This document shows positions 25,917-34,224 of a stretch of 64,000 bases of DNA, piece after piece (position 1 is the first letter of the stretch; each line of letters opens with the position of its first letter). Location of the stretch: contig NZ_CP151943.1 of NCBI RefSeq assembly GCF_038592905.1, positions 1,924,501 through 1,988,500 on the forward strand. Direction: 5' to 3'. The DNA is from Neobacillus sp. FSL H8-0543 (GTDB lineage Bacteria > Bacillota > Bacilli > Bacillales > Cytobacillaceae). The notes under the pieces are model-generated. The model did no database searches. It saw only the letters and a program-made list of their open reading frames with translations, and was not told where the DNA came from. The position numbers and the translations under genes were made by a program.

Positions 25917-26378
25917 TTGAGCAATTTCATTCCAGAAAAACTGTCTGTAGAATACATCGATGGTGTTACCAATATGGAACCTGTTATTCCAAGACGTTAC
26001 ACACTAACTCACTCAGATTTAAGCGGAGATCTATTTTTAACAATTGGAAAACAGTATGCCTGGGATAAAATCAACCCAAAGAGAGATGAGGTATTAGGTG
26101 AATGGCAAACCTCCGGAAATTCTATATATTACAATATTTATCTATATATAGATCAAGGAGAATATAACAAAAATATCTCAACAAAACGCACGGAGATATT
26201 TAAGCGTGAATTACCACTCGCATTAACCGCTATTCGATATGGCGATAGGCATTTATTCAACGCATACCCCAATCTAGACCATGCTACAATACTAGTTAAC
26301 TTTATATCCGCTTATCCTGAATTTGCTAGACAAGAGAATTGGGGAACTTTCCATAAGGAGCAAGGGGTACGGTTCTGA
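25917..26378 (+). CDS. Staygreen (SGR) family protein
   Basis: A soluble protein of 153 residues matching the bacterial staygreen family: PEKLSVEYIDGVT, PRRYTLTHSDLSGDLFLTIG, DEVLGEWQ and the late FNAYPNLDHATILVNF. Plant SGR and some bacterial homologues are magnesium dechelatases acting on chlorophyll a. What a soil bacillus uses this for is unknown; a different metallo-tetrapyrrole is possible. TTG start at 25917 after GGGGTTGATGG. It is a single gene. Confidence 0.82.
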   Translation: MSNFIPEKLSVEYIDGVTNMEPVIPRRYTLTHSDLSGDLFLTIGKQYAWDKINPKRDEVLGEWQTSGNSIYYNIYLYIDQGEYNKNISTKRTEIFKRELPLALTAIRYGDRHLFNAYPNLDHATILVNFISAYPEFARQENWGTFHKEQGVRF

Positions 26379-26605
26379 TGGTCTTTTTCCCAATGACCAA
26401 ATAGGCGAAATAGACCATCCTGGGCCACCCTCACCCACATCCTTAGTCCCCTTCCACCCTAGTGTTTTATACCCTTTCCAATTAGGTTTACTAGTCTTTA
26501 CTGTCCAATTTTACCCTGTTTTCAAATGATTCTAACTATTCATGAAACTCATTCATTATAATTCTATAATTAAGTGGAATGGAAATTGATGGGGGGATTG
26601 GAAAA

Positions 26606-28282
26606 ATGAAGAAGAAATTTATTGTGCCAGTAGTTCTATCGTCAGCGATGTTAGTAGGTTCTATCCAAGCTAGTAATGTATTTGCACAGCCAGTTAATCC
26701 GATTGAGGTAAGTGGTGTACAAGCTTCAAAGGAATGGAATGTGAAAGCAAGCGTTCCTTTATTTGTGAAGGAGCGACAGGCTGTGAAGTTCTCCTCCAGC
26801 ACGCCAACCAACGCATTAACTTATTTGGAGAAAAACGAAGGGAAGACCGGTATCAAGAATCCAAACAAAAACTTAAAAGTAAAGAGCACACAAAAAGACA
26901 AACTGGGTATGACTCACGTCCGCTTTAATCAGACAGTAAATGGAGTGAATGTTGAAGGATCAGAGGTCGTTGTTCATTTTAATAAGAATAACGAAGTCAT
27001 ATCCGCCAACGGAAGAATCAATCAAACGGTTACCGAGACTGCAGTCGACACAACGGCTTCCTTAAGCAGTGATGCTGCACTAAAGACCGCTTTATCCTCT
27101 GTTACTGCACCTGAAGAGTTGACCTATGAGCCAACCTCTGAGCTGGTTGTCCTTCCTTTTGAAGGAGAGAATTATACAGCCTATAAAGTGAATGTTAATT
27201 TCATGGGAGATGAGCCTGGAAACTGGTTTGTTTTTGTAGATGCAAAAACAGGACAAGTCATCGATAAATATAATGGCTTAATGCATGCAGATGAGCAGAG
27301 AACACAAAAAGGTGCTGGAAAAGGGGTACATGGTGAACATAGGGAATTACATATTACCCAAGTAAAGGAACCGAATGCTGGAACAAAGTTTGCGTTAGCA
27401 GATTACTCTCATGAAAACCTTGGAGGAATCATAACCTATGATGCAAAAAATGATAACAGTGCCAGTAACGATACGATCCATGTCGGGAATTCTGCGGCAT
27501 TTATCGGCGACTATGATCGGGCGCTTGTCGATGCACACTATAACTCCGAAAAGGTTTATGATTATTTTTTAAATGAGCATGACCGCAATTCCCTTGATGG
27601 CGAAGGAATGGCGATTATTTCTAGAGTTCACTATGGTACCAATTACAACAATGCCTCCTGGAATGGGCGCTGGATGACCTATGGAGACGGTGACGGTGTG
27701 TTCATGACTTCTCTATCGGCTGGCCTTGATGTTGCTGCCCACGAAATGACGCATGGTGTTATCACTCACTCAGCAAACTTGGTTTACCGCAACCAATCTG
27801 GCGCACTAAACGAATCGTTTGCTGACGTCTTTGGTGCACTCGTTGATGACAGTGATTGGGAAATGGGTGAAGATATTATGGCACCGGCTGCTAAAGCTGA
27901 CGGTGTAACCGTATTACGTAGCCTAAGTAATCCAAACGGTGTAATAGTCAGCAATGAGCAAAGAAGGGCGTACAGTACAAATGGCGGCGTTTATCCAGAT
28001 CATATGGACGAGTTTTATTACATGCCAACATCTGTTGATGGCGGCGGAGTCCATGTTAACTCCTCCATCACCAACCATGCGGCCTACCTAATCGCTCAAG
28101 ATATTGGAAGAGAAAAATTAGGGCAAATCTACTATCGTGCCTTAACGGTTTATTTGACTCCAAACTCCGACTTTAGCGACGCACGTCGAGCTGTTGTTCA
28201 GTCTGCCATCGATCTATATGGTGAAGGCAGTGAAGAAGTAGCGGCAGCCAATGCTGGATTTGATTCGGTGGGAATTTACTAA
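26606..28282 (+). CDS. npr: Secreted neutral metalloprotease (M4, thermolysin family)
   Basis: A zinc endopeptidase made as a pre-pro-enzyme of 558 residues. Signal peptide to about NVFA (28), an FTP and PepSY propeptide (about 55-225, VRFNQTVNGVNVEGSEVVVH), then the mature enzyme. The zinc and catalytic residues are in AAHEMTHGV (His379, Glu380, His383) and NESFADVFG (Glu403). The family's substrate-side motif HVNSSITNHAAYL and final Ser-rich helix are present. The ATG at 26606 follows GGGGGATTGGAAAA; a start at 26579 has a weak site. Typical of exoprotease genes expressed in stationary phase. Confidence 0.96.
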   Translation: MKKKFIVPVVLSSAMLVGSIQASNVFAQPVNPIEVSGVQASKEWNVKASVPLFVKERQAVKFSSSTPTNALTYLEKNEGKTGIKNPNKNLKVKSTQKDKLGMTHVRFNQTVNGVNVEGSEVVVHFNKNNEVISANGRINQTVTETAVDTTASLSSDAALKTALSSVTAPEELTYEPTSELVVLPFEGENYTAYKVNVNFMGDEPGNWFVFVDAKTGQVIDKYNGLMHADEQRTQKGAGKGVHGEHRELHITQVKEPNAGTKFALADYSHENLGGIITYDAKNDNSASNDTIHVGNSAAFIGDYDRALVDAHYNSEKVYDYFLNEHDRNSLDGEGMAIISRVHYGTNYNNASWNGRWMTYGDGDGVFMTSLSAGLDVAAHEMTHGVITHSANLVYRNQSGALNESFADVFGALVDDSDWEMGEDIMAPAAKADGVTVLRSLSNPNGVIVSNEQRRAYSTNGGVYPDHMDEFYYMPTSVDGGGVHVNSSITNHAAYLIAQDIGREKLGQIYYRALTVYLTPNSDFSDARRAVVQSAIDLYGEGSEEVAAANAGFDSVGIY

Positions 28283-28295
28283 GAACCAATGGAAG

Positions 28296-28326
28296 AGCCA
28301 GGGGGGACGGTCCCTCCTGGCTTTTA
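28296..28326 (+). terminator. Terminator of the neutral protease gene
   Basis: AGCCAGGGGGGACGGTCCCTCCTGGCT folds into a GC-rich stem of about 12 pairs and is followed by TTTT. It is also a member of the GGGGACGGTTC dispersed family, showing how these repeats can double as terminators. Confidence 0.85.
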
Positions 28327-28339
28327 TAGCGTTGTAATA

Positions 28340-28834
28340 TTAAAACCTTTTAATGAGTTTGAGACTTCGAAAAATATTATTACGTTTAATACTCTCTATA
28401 GCAAATTGAAAACCATATAGGAGAAACCCTCTAATAGTAAGTAATAATGTCATTTCGATCGGTTTCATCTGCACTAAAGAAACGATTCCTAATCGTTTTA
28501 ATAATTTCATTCCTGGAAAAGCAAACAAGATATGACCAATTAAATCGGTAATGGTAAATAATAGTAACTTGCCATAAGTTAGTTTTAAAAGCCATAAAGA
28601 TGATAGAAAATAAGGACCCAAAATAAAAGGAATATCTCCTGAAATTTTAGGATGAATACTAGTATAAAACCTCCACCAATTTCGTTTCTTTGCTGTAATA
28701 TTATTTATTTTTATAACACAACTAATAAGTATAGCTGCGGGAAGAAAGCGTTTTAGTGTATTTCGTCCCAAAAGTGGGACTGAAAACCACGGAAGAATCA
28801 TCATAAGGATTAATAAAAATCTTGAATGCCTCAC
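28340..28834 (-). CDS. Hypothetical membrane protein, 164 residues
   Basis: About four hydrophobic segments (FLLILMMILPWFSVPLL, FILGPYFLSSLWLLKLTYG, LLFTITDLIGHILFAFPGM, MTLLLTIRGFLLYGFQFAIE) separated by basic loops. It has the character of small Bacillus integral membrane proteins without a known role. GTG start after GGAGGTGGATAAATA, an excellent ribosome binding site. Monocistronic and convergent with the protease gene. Confidence 0.65.
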   Translation of the reverse strand: MRHSRFLLILMMILPWFSVPLLGRNTLKRFLPAAILISCVIKINNITAKKRNWWRFYTSIHPKISGDIPFILGPYFLSSLWLLKLTYGKLLLFTITDLIGHILFAFPGMKLLKRLGIVSLVQMKPIEMTLLLTIRGFLLYGFQFAIESIKRNNIFRSLKLIKRF

Positions 28835-28971
28835 TATTTATCCACCTCCTATTTCTATAGGATGTGCAAAAATAATATTAAATATGACCAATTATATTTT
28901 CACCTTTCCCCATAAAATCATGGATTAAAGAATAGCCATATGCTATGGGGTTAAAAAATAGAAAAAGGGAC

Positions 28972-29000
28972 AGTACCAAAGAACAAGTACTATCCCTTTA
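28972..29000 (-). terminator. Terminator of the mhq-type operon
   Basis: On the minus strand GGGATAGTAC and GTACTGTCCC pair with one mismatch and are followed by TTTTTC, 72 bases beyond the reductase stop codon. Confidence 0.75.
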
Positions 29001-29071
29001 TTATTAATTTGCTTCTTCAATGGAACCCTGTAAACTGATATCCCTCTTATATTTGACTAATTTACAATTGA

Positions 29072-29668
29072 TTAACGCACAGTTTTTAATGCGCCACTCC
29101 AAGCGATAACCTCGTCAAGCATTGCCGTCATATTGTCTTGGTGTAAAGCCTGTGGTTTGAAAACACTTCCGTTTTCAAAATCAGTAAATAATGACAAAGT
29201 TGGATGTGTACGAACATCTGCAATTTTTAATTCTCCACAAATCCCACGTAAATGTTCAGCAGCACGAGCGCCGCCAGTTGAGCCATAGCTTACGATTCCA
29301 GCAGCCTTGTTGTACCAAACATCACGTGCTGAATCTAATGCATTTTTTAAAGCTCCTGTAATACTGTGGTTGTATTCCTGAACAATGAAAACAAAACCAT
29401 CTAAGCTTGCGAGTTTTTCATTCCATGGTCCTGCTTCTGAACCATCAGTTGTTCCTAAAAATGGTAGGTTGTAATTTGCAATATCAACGATTTCATAATC
29501 AGCATCTCCTCGTTTATCTGCAATCCCTTTTACCCATTCTCCAACTTGTGGACTTACGCGCCCTTGACGTGTGCTTCCTAAAATAATCCCTATTTTTAAT
29601 TTTTCGTTTGTCATGTCATCAATCTCCTTTTCATTTGTACTTCCAAATAGTTTCGATAAAAAACCCAT
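29072..29668 (-). CDS. NADPH-dependent FMN reductase (quinone/azo-reductase type)
   Basis: A flavodoxin-fold reductase of 198 residues: FMN-binding GIILGSTRQGRVSPQVGEWV (about 28-47), VQEYNHSITGALKNALD with the second FMN loop, and SYGSTGGARAAEHLR. The family reduces quinones or azo compounds by two electrons. The ATG at 29668 follows AGGAGGGGTTTTG; a longer frame from 29707 lacks a site. It lies 80 bases after a ring-cleaving dioxygenase gene behind MhqR-type operators, so a role in quinone detoxification is well supported. Confidence 0.88.
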   Translation of the reverse strand: MGFLSKLFGSTNEKEIDDMTNEKLKIGIILGSTRQGRVSPQVGEWVKGIADKRGDADYEIVDIANYNLPFLGTTDGSEAGPWNEKLASLDGFVFIVQEYNHSITGALKNALDSARDVWYNKAAGIVSYGSTGGARAAEHLRGICGELKIADVRTHPTLSLFTDFENGSVFKPQALHQDNMTAMLDEVIAWSGALKTVR

Positions 29669-29748
29669 CAAAACCCCTCCTATTATTCCCTTCTTAAAAT
29701 GCTGCATACCTTATATAAGAAGGTTTGGTTAACCAATTAAGTGGTAAC

Positions 29749-30717
29749 TTAATTTAAAATCAATGGTCGTAATTTTTCTTCGATCTCTTTTCGTTTTGGT
29801 TCCAAAAATGAAGGAAGTGCTAGTTTTTCTCCCATTGTTTCCATTGGTTCATCTGTTGCAAACCCTGGTGTATCCGTTGATAATTCAAATAAGATACCAT
29901 TGGGTTCCCTGAAATATAATGCCTTAAAGTAATAACGTTCTACTTTCCCAGAATTCGGTATCCTGTATTCTTTCAACCGCTCTGCCCATTGATCGTATTC
30001 CTCCTCATTCGGGACACGGAAGGCAACATGGTGAACACCTCCACGACCTAGGCGGGCTCTTGGCAAATCTGGTCTCGTTTCAATATGAACTTCCGCACCG
30101 CTGCCGCCTTCACCCGTTGTATAAATCAATATTTCTCGATAGTGTCCTACATGGCAATGATAAGAACCGGCCAATCGAAAACCCATTACTTCGGTTAAAA
30201 TACGTATAGTTGGTTCTGCATTTGCGACTGTGAGTGTTACAGGTCCTAAACCAATAATGGCATGTTCCAATGGAATGTCATCCTTTTCCCATGGTATCCC
30301 AGCTCTCACACCTTTTTCATCGTTGTCGGCCACCAGGATTAAGCTCGTTCCCTCAAAGTCAATAAAAGCCAATGAATCACGGTTTGCTCTTTTTTGAATA
30401 TCATCGTGTTGAACCCCAAATTGTTTAAAACGTTCCTTCCAAAATAACAACGAATCTAAAGTCCTAACCCTTAGTGATACAGTAGAAATATCTGAAGTTC
30501 CTCTGTACGTTTGCCCAAGATGAGGAATGTCAAAGAACGTAATTTCCGTTCCCGGGGTACCTTCCGCATCAGCATAGAAAAGATGATAGGATTCTGTATT
30601 ATCTTGGTTCACCGTTTTCTTTACCAATCTCATTCCTAAAACCTTTGTATAAAAGTCATAATTTTTTTCCGCTTTTCCAGTTAATATGGATACATGATGT
30701 AATCCTAAGAGTTCCAT
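29749..30717 (-). CDS. Ring-cleaving dioxygenase (MhqO/MhqA-like)
   Basis: A VOC-superfamily extradiol dioxygenase of 322 residues with two glyoxalase-like modules: LHHVSILTGKAEKNYDFYTK with the first metal His, HAIIGLGPVTLTV, GGVHHVAFRVPNEEEYDQW with the second His, and ILFELSTDTPGF with the Glu ligand. MhqA, MhqE and MhqO of B. subtilis belong here and open catechol or hydroquinone rings. ATG 30717 follows AGGGGTGAAATGAA. First gene of an operon with the FMN reductase. Confidence 0.9.
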   Translation of the reverse strand: MELLGLHHVSILTGKAEKNYDFYTKVLGMRLVKKTVNQDNTESYHLFYADAEGTPGTEITFFDIPHLGQTYRGTSDISTVSLRVRTLDSLLFWKERFKQFGVQHDDIQKRANRDSLAFIDFEGTSLILVADNDEKGVRAGIPWEKDDIPLEHAIIGLGPVTLTVANAEPTIRILTEVMGFRLAGSYHCHVGHYREILIYTTGEGGSGAEVHIETRPDLPRARLGRGGVHHVAFRVPNEEEYDQWAERLKEYRIPNSGKVERYYFKALYFREPNGILFELSTDTPGFATDEPMETMGEKLALPSFLEPKRKEIEEKLRPLILN

Positions 30718-30809
30718 TTCATTTCACCCCTGTTATTAAAATAACCAACTACCAAACAAAAAAATTAATAAAACCAATATTTATCATCTTGTATTTTCCT
30801 ATATAAATT

Positions 30810-30827
30810 TATCTCGAATTCGAGATA
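30810..30827. promoter_or_regulatory. MhqR operator 1
   Basis: TATCTCGAATTCGAGATA is a perfect 18-base palindrome and identical to the published MhqR operator consensus of B. subtilis as I remember it. It lies 93 bases upstream of the dioxygenase start, in the promoter region. MhqR is a MarR-type repressor released by quinones; the mhqR gene itself is not in the window. Confidence 0.88.
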
Positions 30828-30928
30828 TTATTTCAAAAAAATGGAAGTTAAACATTATTCCCTTTTAATATCAAAAAGGACAAATTCGAGCATATCCTCT
30901 CCCCCTAGTTCAGCAACTTCATTTATAA

Positions 30929-30961
30929 AATCTCGAATTAAGATATCTTGAATATGAGATA
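30929..30961. promoter_or_regulatory. MhqR operators 2 and 3, adjacent
   Basis: AATCTCGAATTAAGATATC (30929-30947) and TATCTTGAATATGAGATA (30944-30961) are degenerate forms of the same palindrome, overlapping by four bases. They lie about 120 bases upstream of operator 1. Two sites side by side suggest cooperative binding, or control of a divergent transcript that I cannot see. Confidence 0.7.
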
Positions 30962-31201
30962 ATAATAATACATATAAATTCCTTTGTCAATAACCTTTTT
31001 TATTTTAATTGGGTTATGTAAAGCTTGGCATGATAGAAATGCAATTAAAAAAGAGTTTTAATGGGGAAAAACCTTGGTGGTAAAGGCTTGTGTCTACCTA
31101 AATGGGAAGCACGGAGACGGTTCTTTTGCTTATCAGATGTTCATTCTCTAAAAAAAAAGGCCCGTAGACCTAAGGAAACACTGTTTAAATCATTTGCTTA
31201 A

Positions 31202-31402
31202 TTAGAATCTGCGTCTTCTTCTTCTCTCGATTTCAAACCGTCTTCTTCTCTCGATTTCGATTTCGATTTCGATAGGGAAAAACCGTCTCCGTCTCCGTCT
31301 TCTTCTCTCTAATTCGATTTCAATTTCAATGGGGAAAAACCGTCTTCTTCTAAAGTCGTCACGAAAAAACCGATCTCTTCGGCCAAATCCAAAAAATGGC
31401 AT
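31202..31402 (-). CDS. Arg-rich repeat small protein, longer copy
   Basis: Encodes 66 residues, paralogue of the 53-residue product at 5361-5522. After MPFFGFGRRDRFFRDDF the unit RRRRFFPIEIEIE appears twice, separated by LE and eight Arg, then the shared tail RFEIERRRRRRF. The extra unit shows that the coding repeat expands and contracts. AAAGGAGGGAGAAGTGA again precedes the ATG. A terminator with the AGGTCTACGGGCC stem follows. Confidence 0.6.
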   Translation of the reverse strand: MPFFGFGRRDRFFRDDFRRRRFFPIEIEIELERRRRRRRRFFPIEIEIEIERRRRFEIERRRRRRF

Positions 31403-31483
31403 TCACTTCTCCCTCCTTTCATTTCAAAATTTTCTATAGAACAAAGGGCAGCTTAATTTAACCTGCCCTTTGTTCCGTACAAT

Positions 31484-31603
31484 TTAGTAACTCATAAAAG
31501 AAGCTCCTACAATGATCAGTAGAATGAACAATACAACAATTAATACAAAGCTGTTGCTGCTGCCGCCATAACCACCGTCATAACCACCGCCGTATCCAGA
31601 CAT
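31484..31603 (-). CDS. YjcZ-family sporulation small protein, second copy
   Basis: Encodes 39 residues, identical to the protein at 5154-5279 except for one Gly fewer in the head (GYDGGYGG) and one Ser fewer at the end (FMSY). The ribosome binding site is AAAAGGTGGTGAAAGAAT. The near-perfect conservation of the hydrophobic segment indicates both copies are under selection or the duplication is recent. Confidence 0.83.
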   Translation of the reverse strand: MSGYGGGYDGGYGGSSNSFVLIVVLFILLIIVGASFMSY

Positions 31604-31727
31604 ATTCTTTCACCACCTTTTTATTGGAATATTCGTACTATGTATATATATTTTCTTAAGACAAGTTTTGATTGGACAAACATCTTTTTTGAAAAAAATC
31701 AGCGATTTCCTTAAAAAATTCCTAAAA

Positions 31728-31761
31728 ATAATAAAAAAGCGTCTGCAATATATGCAAACGC
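31728..31761 (-). terminator. Terminator upstream of second yjcZ copy (duplicated)
   Basis: GCGTCTGCA and TGCAAACGC pair around TATAT next to an A/T run; it is the inverted copy of the terminator at 4999-5033. Here no gene is left upstream for it to serve other than the convergent edge of the threonate operon. Confidence 0.6.
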
Positions 31762-31813
31762 CTCATCGGAGGTCTTAATATAGGCTGGCGGGCTAAAAAA
31801 ACTCTATTCTTAA

Positions 31814-31845
31814 GGAAGCATGAGAACCGCCCCATGCTTCCTGTT
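31814..31845 (-). terminator. Terminator of the threonate operon
   Basis: GGAAGCATG-agaaccgccc-CATGCTTCC is a perfect nine-pair stem eight bases past the pdxA2 stop codon. The loop contains GAACCGCCCC, so it is a relative of the dispersed GGGGACGGTTCT family. Confidence 0.7.
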
Positions 31846-31848
31846 TTA

Positions 31849-32844
31849 TTATCTTTTCGGTGCCAACTCGATAGCAGACCGAATAGCAGCGAGCATGCTT
31901 TTTTCGTCAGCGATGTTTTTTCCAGCGATGTCAAAGGCTGTGCCGTGATCGACGGATGTTCGAATAATGCCACCCTTTAATCCTACGGTAATATTTACGC
32001 CCTCTTCAATTCCCATTACTTTGATAGGGGCATGTCCTTGGTCATGATAACAAGCAACGACCATATCGAAATCTCCTCTTCCTGCCCTAAAAAACAAGGT
32101 ATCAGCTGGAAGTGGGCCCGTTACATTGATTCCTTCAGACTGCGCCCTTTCAATCCCAGGCATTAATTTCTCTTCTTCTTCCCCATTGCCAAACAAGCCA
32201 TTTTCTCCTGCGTGCGGATTGATTCCACAGACAGCTATGCTTGGATTAGTGAAGCCTGCTTTTGAAAGAGTATCGTGTGCTAATTTTATAACTTTATAGG
32301 TTCTTTCTGGATTAATACTTTCAATTGCTTTAATTAATCCCATATGAGTGGTTAAATGGATCACTCGTAAGTTCGGTGTCGTAAGCATCATCGAAAAGTC
32401 TTCAGTATCCGTTAAATCAGCAAGAATTTCTGTGTGTCCTGGATACAGATGACCACCCTTATGCAGCGCTTCTTTATTCAAAGGAGCAGTACAGATTGAA
32501 TCGATCTTTTTCTCTTTCGCTAACTCTACTGCCTTCGCTAAATATTGAAACGCCGCGTCACCAGCTGTAGCTGAAACTTCTCCAAAAGGTAAGTCGATCG
32601 GTAAAATATCTAAATCAATCACATCGATCGTACCGTATTCATACTTCGCTTCAGATGGATCCTTAATCGAATTGATCTGTAAGGTTACTTGCACAATCGG
32701 TTTCACTTTTTCTAAAATTTTCTCATCCCCGATCACTAAAGGATGACAGTTTTCGTACACTTCTTTGTGATTAAGGGCTTTAACAATCACTTCGGGACCA
32801 ATACCTGCTGCGTCCCCCATTGTAATTCCGATAATTGGTTTCAT
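31849..32844 (-). CDS. pdxA2: D-threonate 4-phosphate dehydrogenase (PdxA2 type)
   Basis: A PdxA-family NAD-dependent dehydrogenase of 331 residues. Start GITMGDAAGIGPEV, metal/substrate motifs in LTTHMGLIKAI, GINPHAGENGLFG, CYHDQGHAPIKV and the C-terminal VDHGTAFDIAGK. PdxA proteins that neighbour a DUF1537 kinase are PdxA2 enzymes, which oxidise and decarboxylate D-threonate 4-phosphate to dihydroxyacetone phosphate rather than making pyridoxal phosphate. It starts two bases after the dtnK stop, in one operon. The paralogue needed for vitamin B6 is absent from most bacilli, which use PdxST. Confidence 0.9.
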   Translation of the reverse strand: MKPIIGITMGDAAGIGPEVIVKALNHKEVYENCHPLVIGDEKILEKVKPIVQVTLQINSIKDPSEAKYEYGTIDVIDLDILPIDLPFGEVSATAGDAAFQYLAKAVELAKEKKIDSICTAPLNKEALHKGGHLYPGHTEILADLTDTEDFSMMLTTPNLRVIHLTTHMGLIKAIESINPERTYKVIKLAHDTLSKAGFTNPSIAVCGINPHAGENGLFGNGEEEEKLMPGIERAQSEGINVTGPLPADTLFFRAGRGDFDMVVACYHDQGHAPIKVMGIEEGVNITVGLKGGIIRTSVDHGTAFDIAGKNIADEKSMLAAIRSAIELAPKR

Positions 32845-32846
32845 TG

Positions 32847-34136
32847 TTAATTGACTCCCTTCAATTTGTTTATGGCATTGATGAAAACATCTTCTGAACC
32901 GAATCCGCCAGCCTTTGTTACCACATAAAGGTCATCATTTCCTAAAAACTTAGAGATAGGAACACCGATTTCTAGTTCGTCTAGCAATTCAAACCCCTTT
33001 ACATCCCATAACGTACAAATTTGTTTTGCCGTATCTCCGCCCGTCATAGAAACGCCTTTGAAATACCCTTCTTCTAAAAGAACCGCACAAACCGCACCCA
33101 TTGCTTTTACAATTCCATTGCTAATTTCCGTATGGCTAAGGCCCATTATTTCACCTGTCGCCCAGGCTTTTTCGATATCTTCTCTTTCACCTGTAGAATA
33201 GATGACAACATCTTGACCTTCCTGCGCCTTTTGCACTGCTTCATGATACACCCTTCTGATTTCACTCGTTCTCTCTGTATCATCAGAAACGGCTTTATAG
33301 GATTCAAAAGGAATGGCATGGACATTTGTATTCTCCAATAACACCTTCAACTGTGCTCTAGAGTTTTTATTCACACTGCCAATCACCGTGAGAATGGGAG
33401 TTGATGTAGGAGGAATAACCAAATCAGCCTCATTTTTTGGGATGGCATAATAGTCAGGAAGATAATTGGCCATTCCCGCGGAACCCACCCAAGTAAATTG
33501 ATATGTTAATGTTTTGGTGAAATCTAAAATTTGCTTAAGATGATTTTCTTCCGTGGAATCAATGATAATGTATGTTATATCATTTTCAAAATAATCCTTC
33601 ATCTTTTCCTGAACAAACGTTTCCCCTCGATTCAAGTCATCAACGGTTATCGTTCCAATCGCATGCTTTGTTTGCTCTTGTAAAAGCTCTGGTAAGTATG
33701 ATTTTGTTACAGGTGTTTTGGGATCTTTTGAAATCTCTGTTTCTCCTAAAGGAACACCCTTTAAATAGTGGGTGGATTGGAAAATGGTTCGATTGTTTTT
33801 CGGATATCCTGGTGCAATCATGACGAAATCGGGTTTTAATACATCGTATACTGCGTCAATTTCAGCTCCAATATTCCCTCTCATCGTGGAATCAAGCTTT
33901 TTAAAAATATTTATAAACCCAGCATTTTTGAGAAACTCTGCTGCTTTTTTTACCTTATCGTACGCTTCTAGTTGATCGATCGAACGACTGTCTGTATCAA
34001 ACACAACGGCTTCATACTTATGAACACTTGTTTCGTCCATATCAAATAAAACAGTCGTTTTCAGTCCGTGACGAGCTAATTGAACACCACTATCATTAGC
34101 ACCCGTTAGATCATCTGCGATGATAGCTAATTTCAT
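32847..34136 (-). CDS. dtnK: Four-carbon acid sugar kinase (D-threonate kinase type, DUF1537)
   Basis: A kinase of 429 residues in the OtnK/DtnK/DenK family. N-terminal substrate domain begins MKLAIIADDLTGANDSGVQLA and holds KKLDSTMRGNIGAEIDAV; the C-terminal nucleotide domain holds SVNKNSRAQ, YSTGERE, SMTGGDTAKQIC and TKAGGFGSED. It phosphorylates the 4-hydroxyl of a C4 acid sugar. D-threonate is the most likely substrate because its partner is PdxA2; D-erythronate is the alternative. The start follows GGAAGGAGAATCATT. Confidence 0.9.
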   Translation of the reverse strand: MKLAIIADDLTGANDSGVQLARHGLKTTVLFDMDETSVHKYEAVVFDTDSRSIDQLEAYDKVKKAAEFLKNAGFINIFKKLDSTMRGNIGAEIDAVYDVLKPDFVMIAPGYPKNNRTIFQSTHYLKGVPLGETEISKDPKTPVTKSYLPELLQEQTKHAIGTITVDDLNRGETFVQEKMKDYFENDITYIIIDSTEENHLKQILDFTKTLTYQFTWVGSAGMANYLPDYYAIPKNEADLVIPPTSTPILTVIGSVNKNSRAQLKVLLENTNVHAIPFESYKAVSDDTERTSEIRRVYHEAVQKAQEGQDVVIYSTGEREDIEKAWATGEIMGLSHTEISNGIVKAMGAVCAVLLEEGYFKGVSMTGGDTAKQICTLWDVKGFELLDELEIGVPISKFLGNDDLYVVTKAGGFGSEDVFINAINKLKGVN

Positions 34137-34162
34137 AATGATTCTCCTTCCAGCTTTTAAAA

Positions 34163-34194
34163 AAGAAAAGAGAGTTGCCTCTCCCTTCTTTTTC
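34163..34194 (-). terminator. Partial terminator between permease and kinase genes
   Basis: On the minus strand GGGAGAG-gcaa-CTCTCTT followed by TTCTTTTTT lies 30 bases after the permease stop. It probably lowers expression of dtnK and pdxA2 relative to the permease, unless a promoter exists in the 88-base gap. Confidence 0.6.
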
Positions 34195-34224
34195 TAGCAA
34201 TCTATCAATTGTAATTTATATGCT

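Larger units (their letters stand above)
31145..31796. repeat. Inverted segmental duplication, right copy (YjcZ/Arg-rich locus)
   Basis: Reverse-complement counterpart of 4964-5595, in the same gene order on the minus strand. It ends beside the terminator of the threonate operon on the right and starts 320 bases upstream of the MhqR sites on the left. Small indels are concentrated in the Gly-, Arg- and Glu-coding repeats. Confidence 0.9.
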
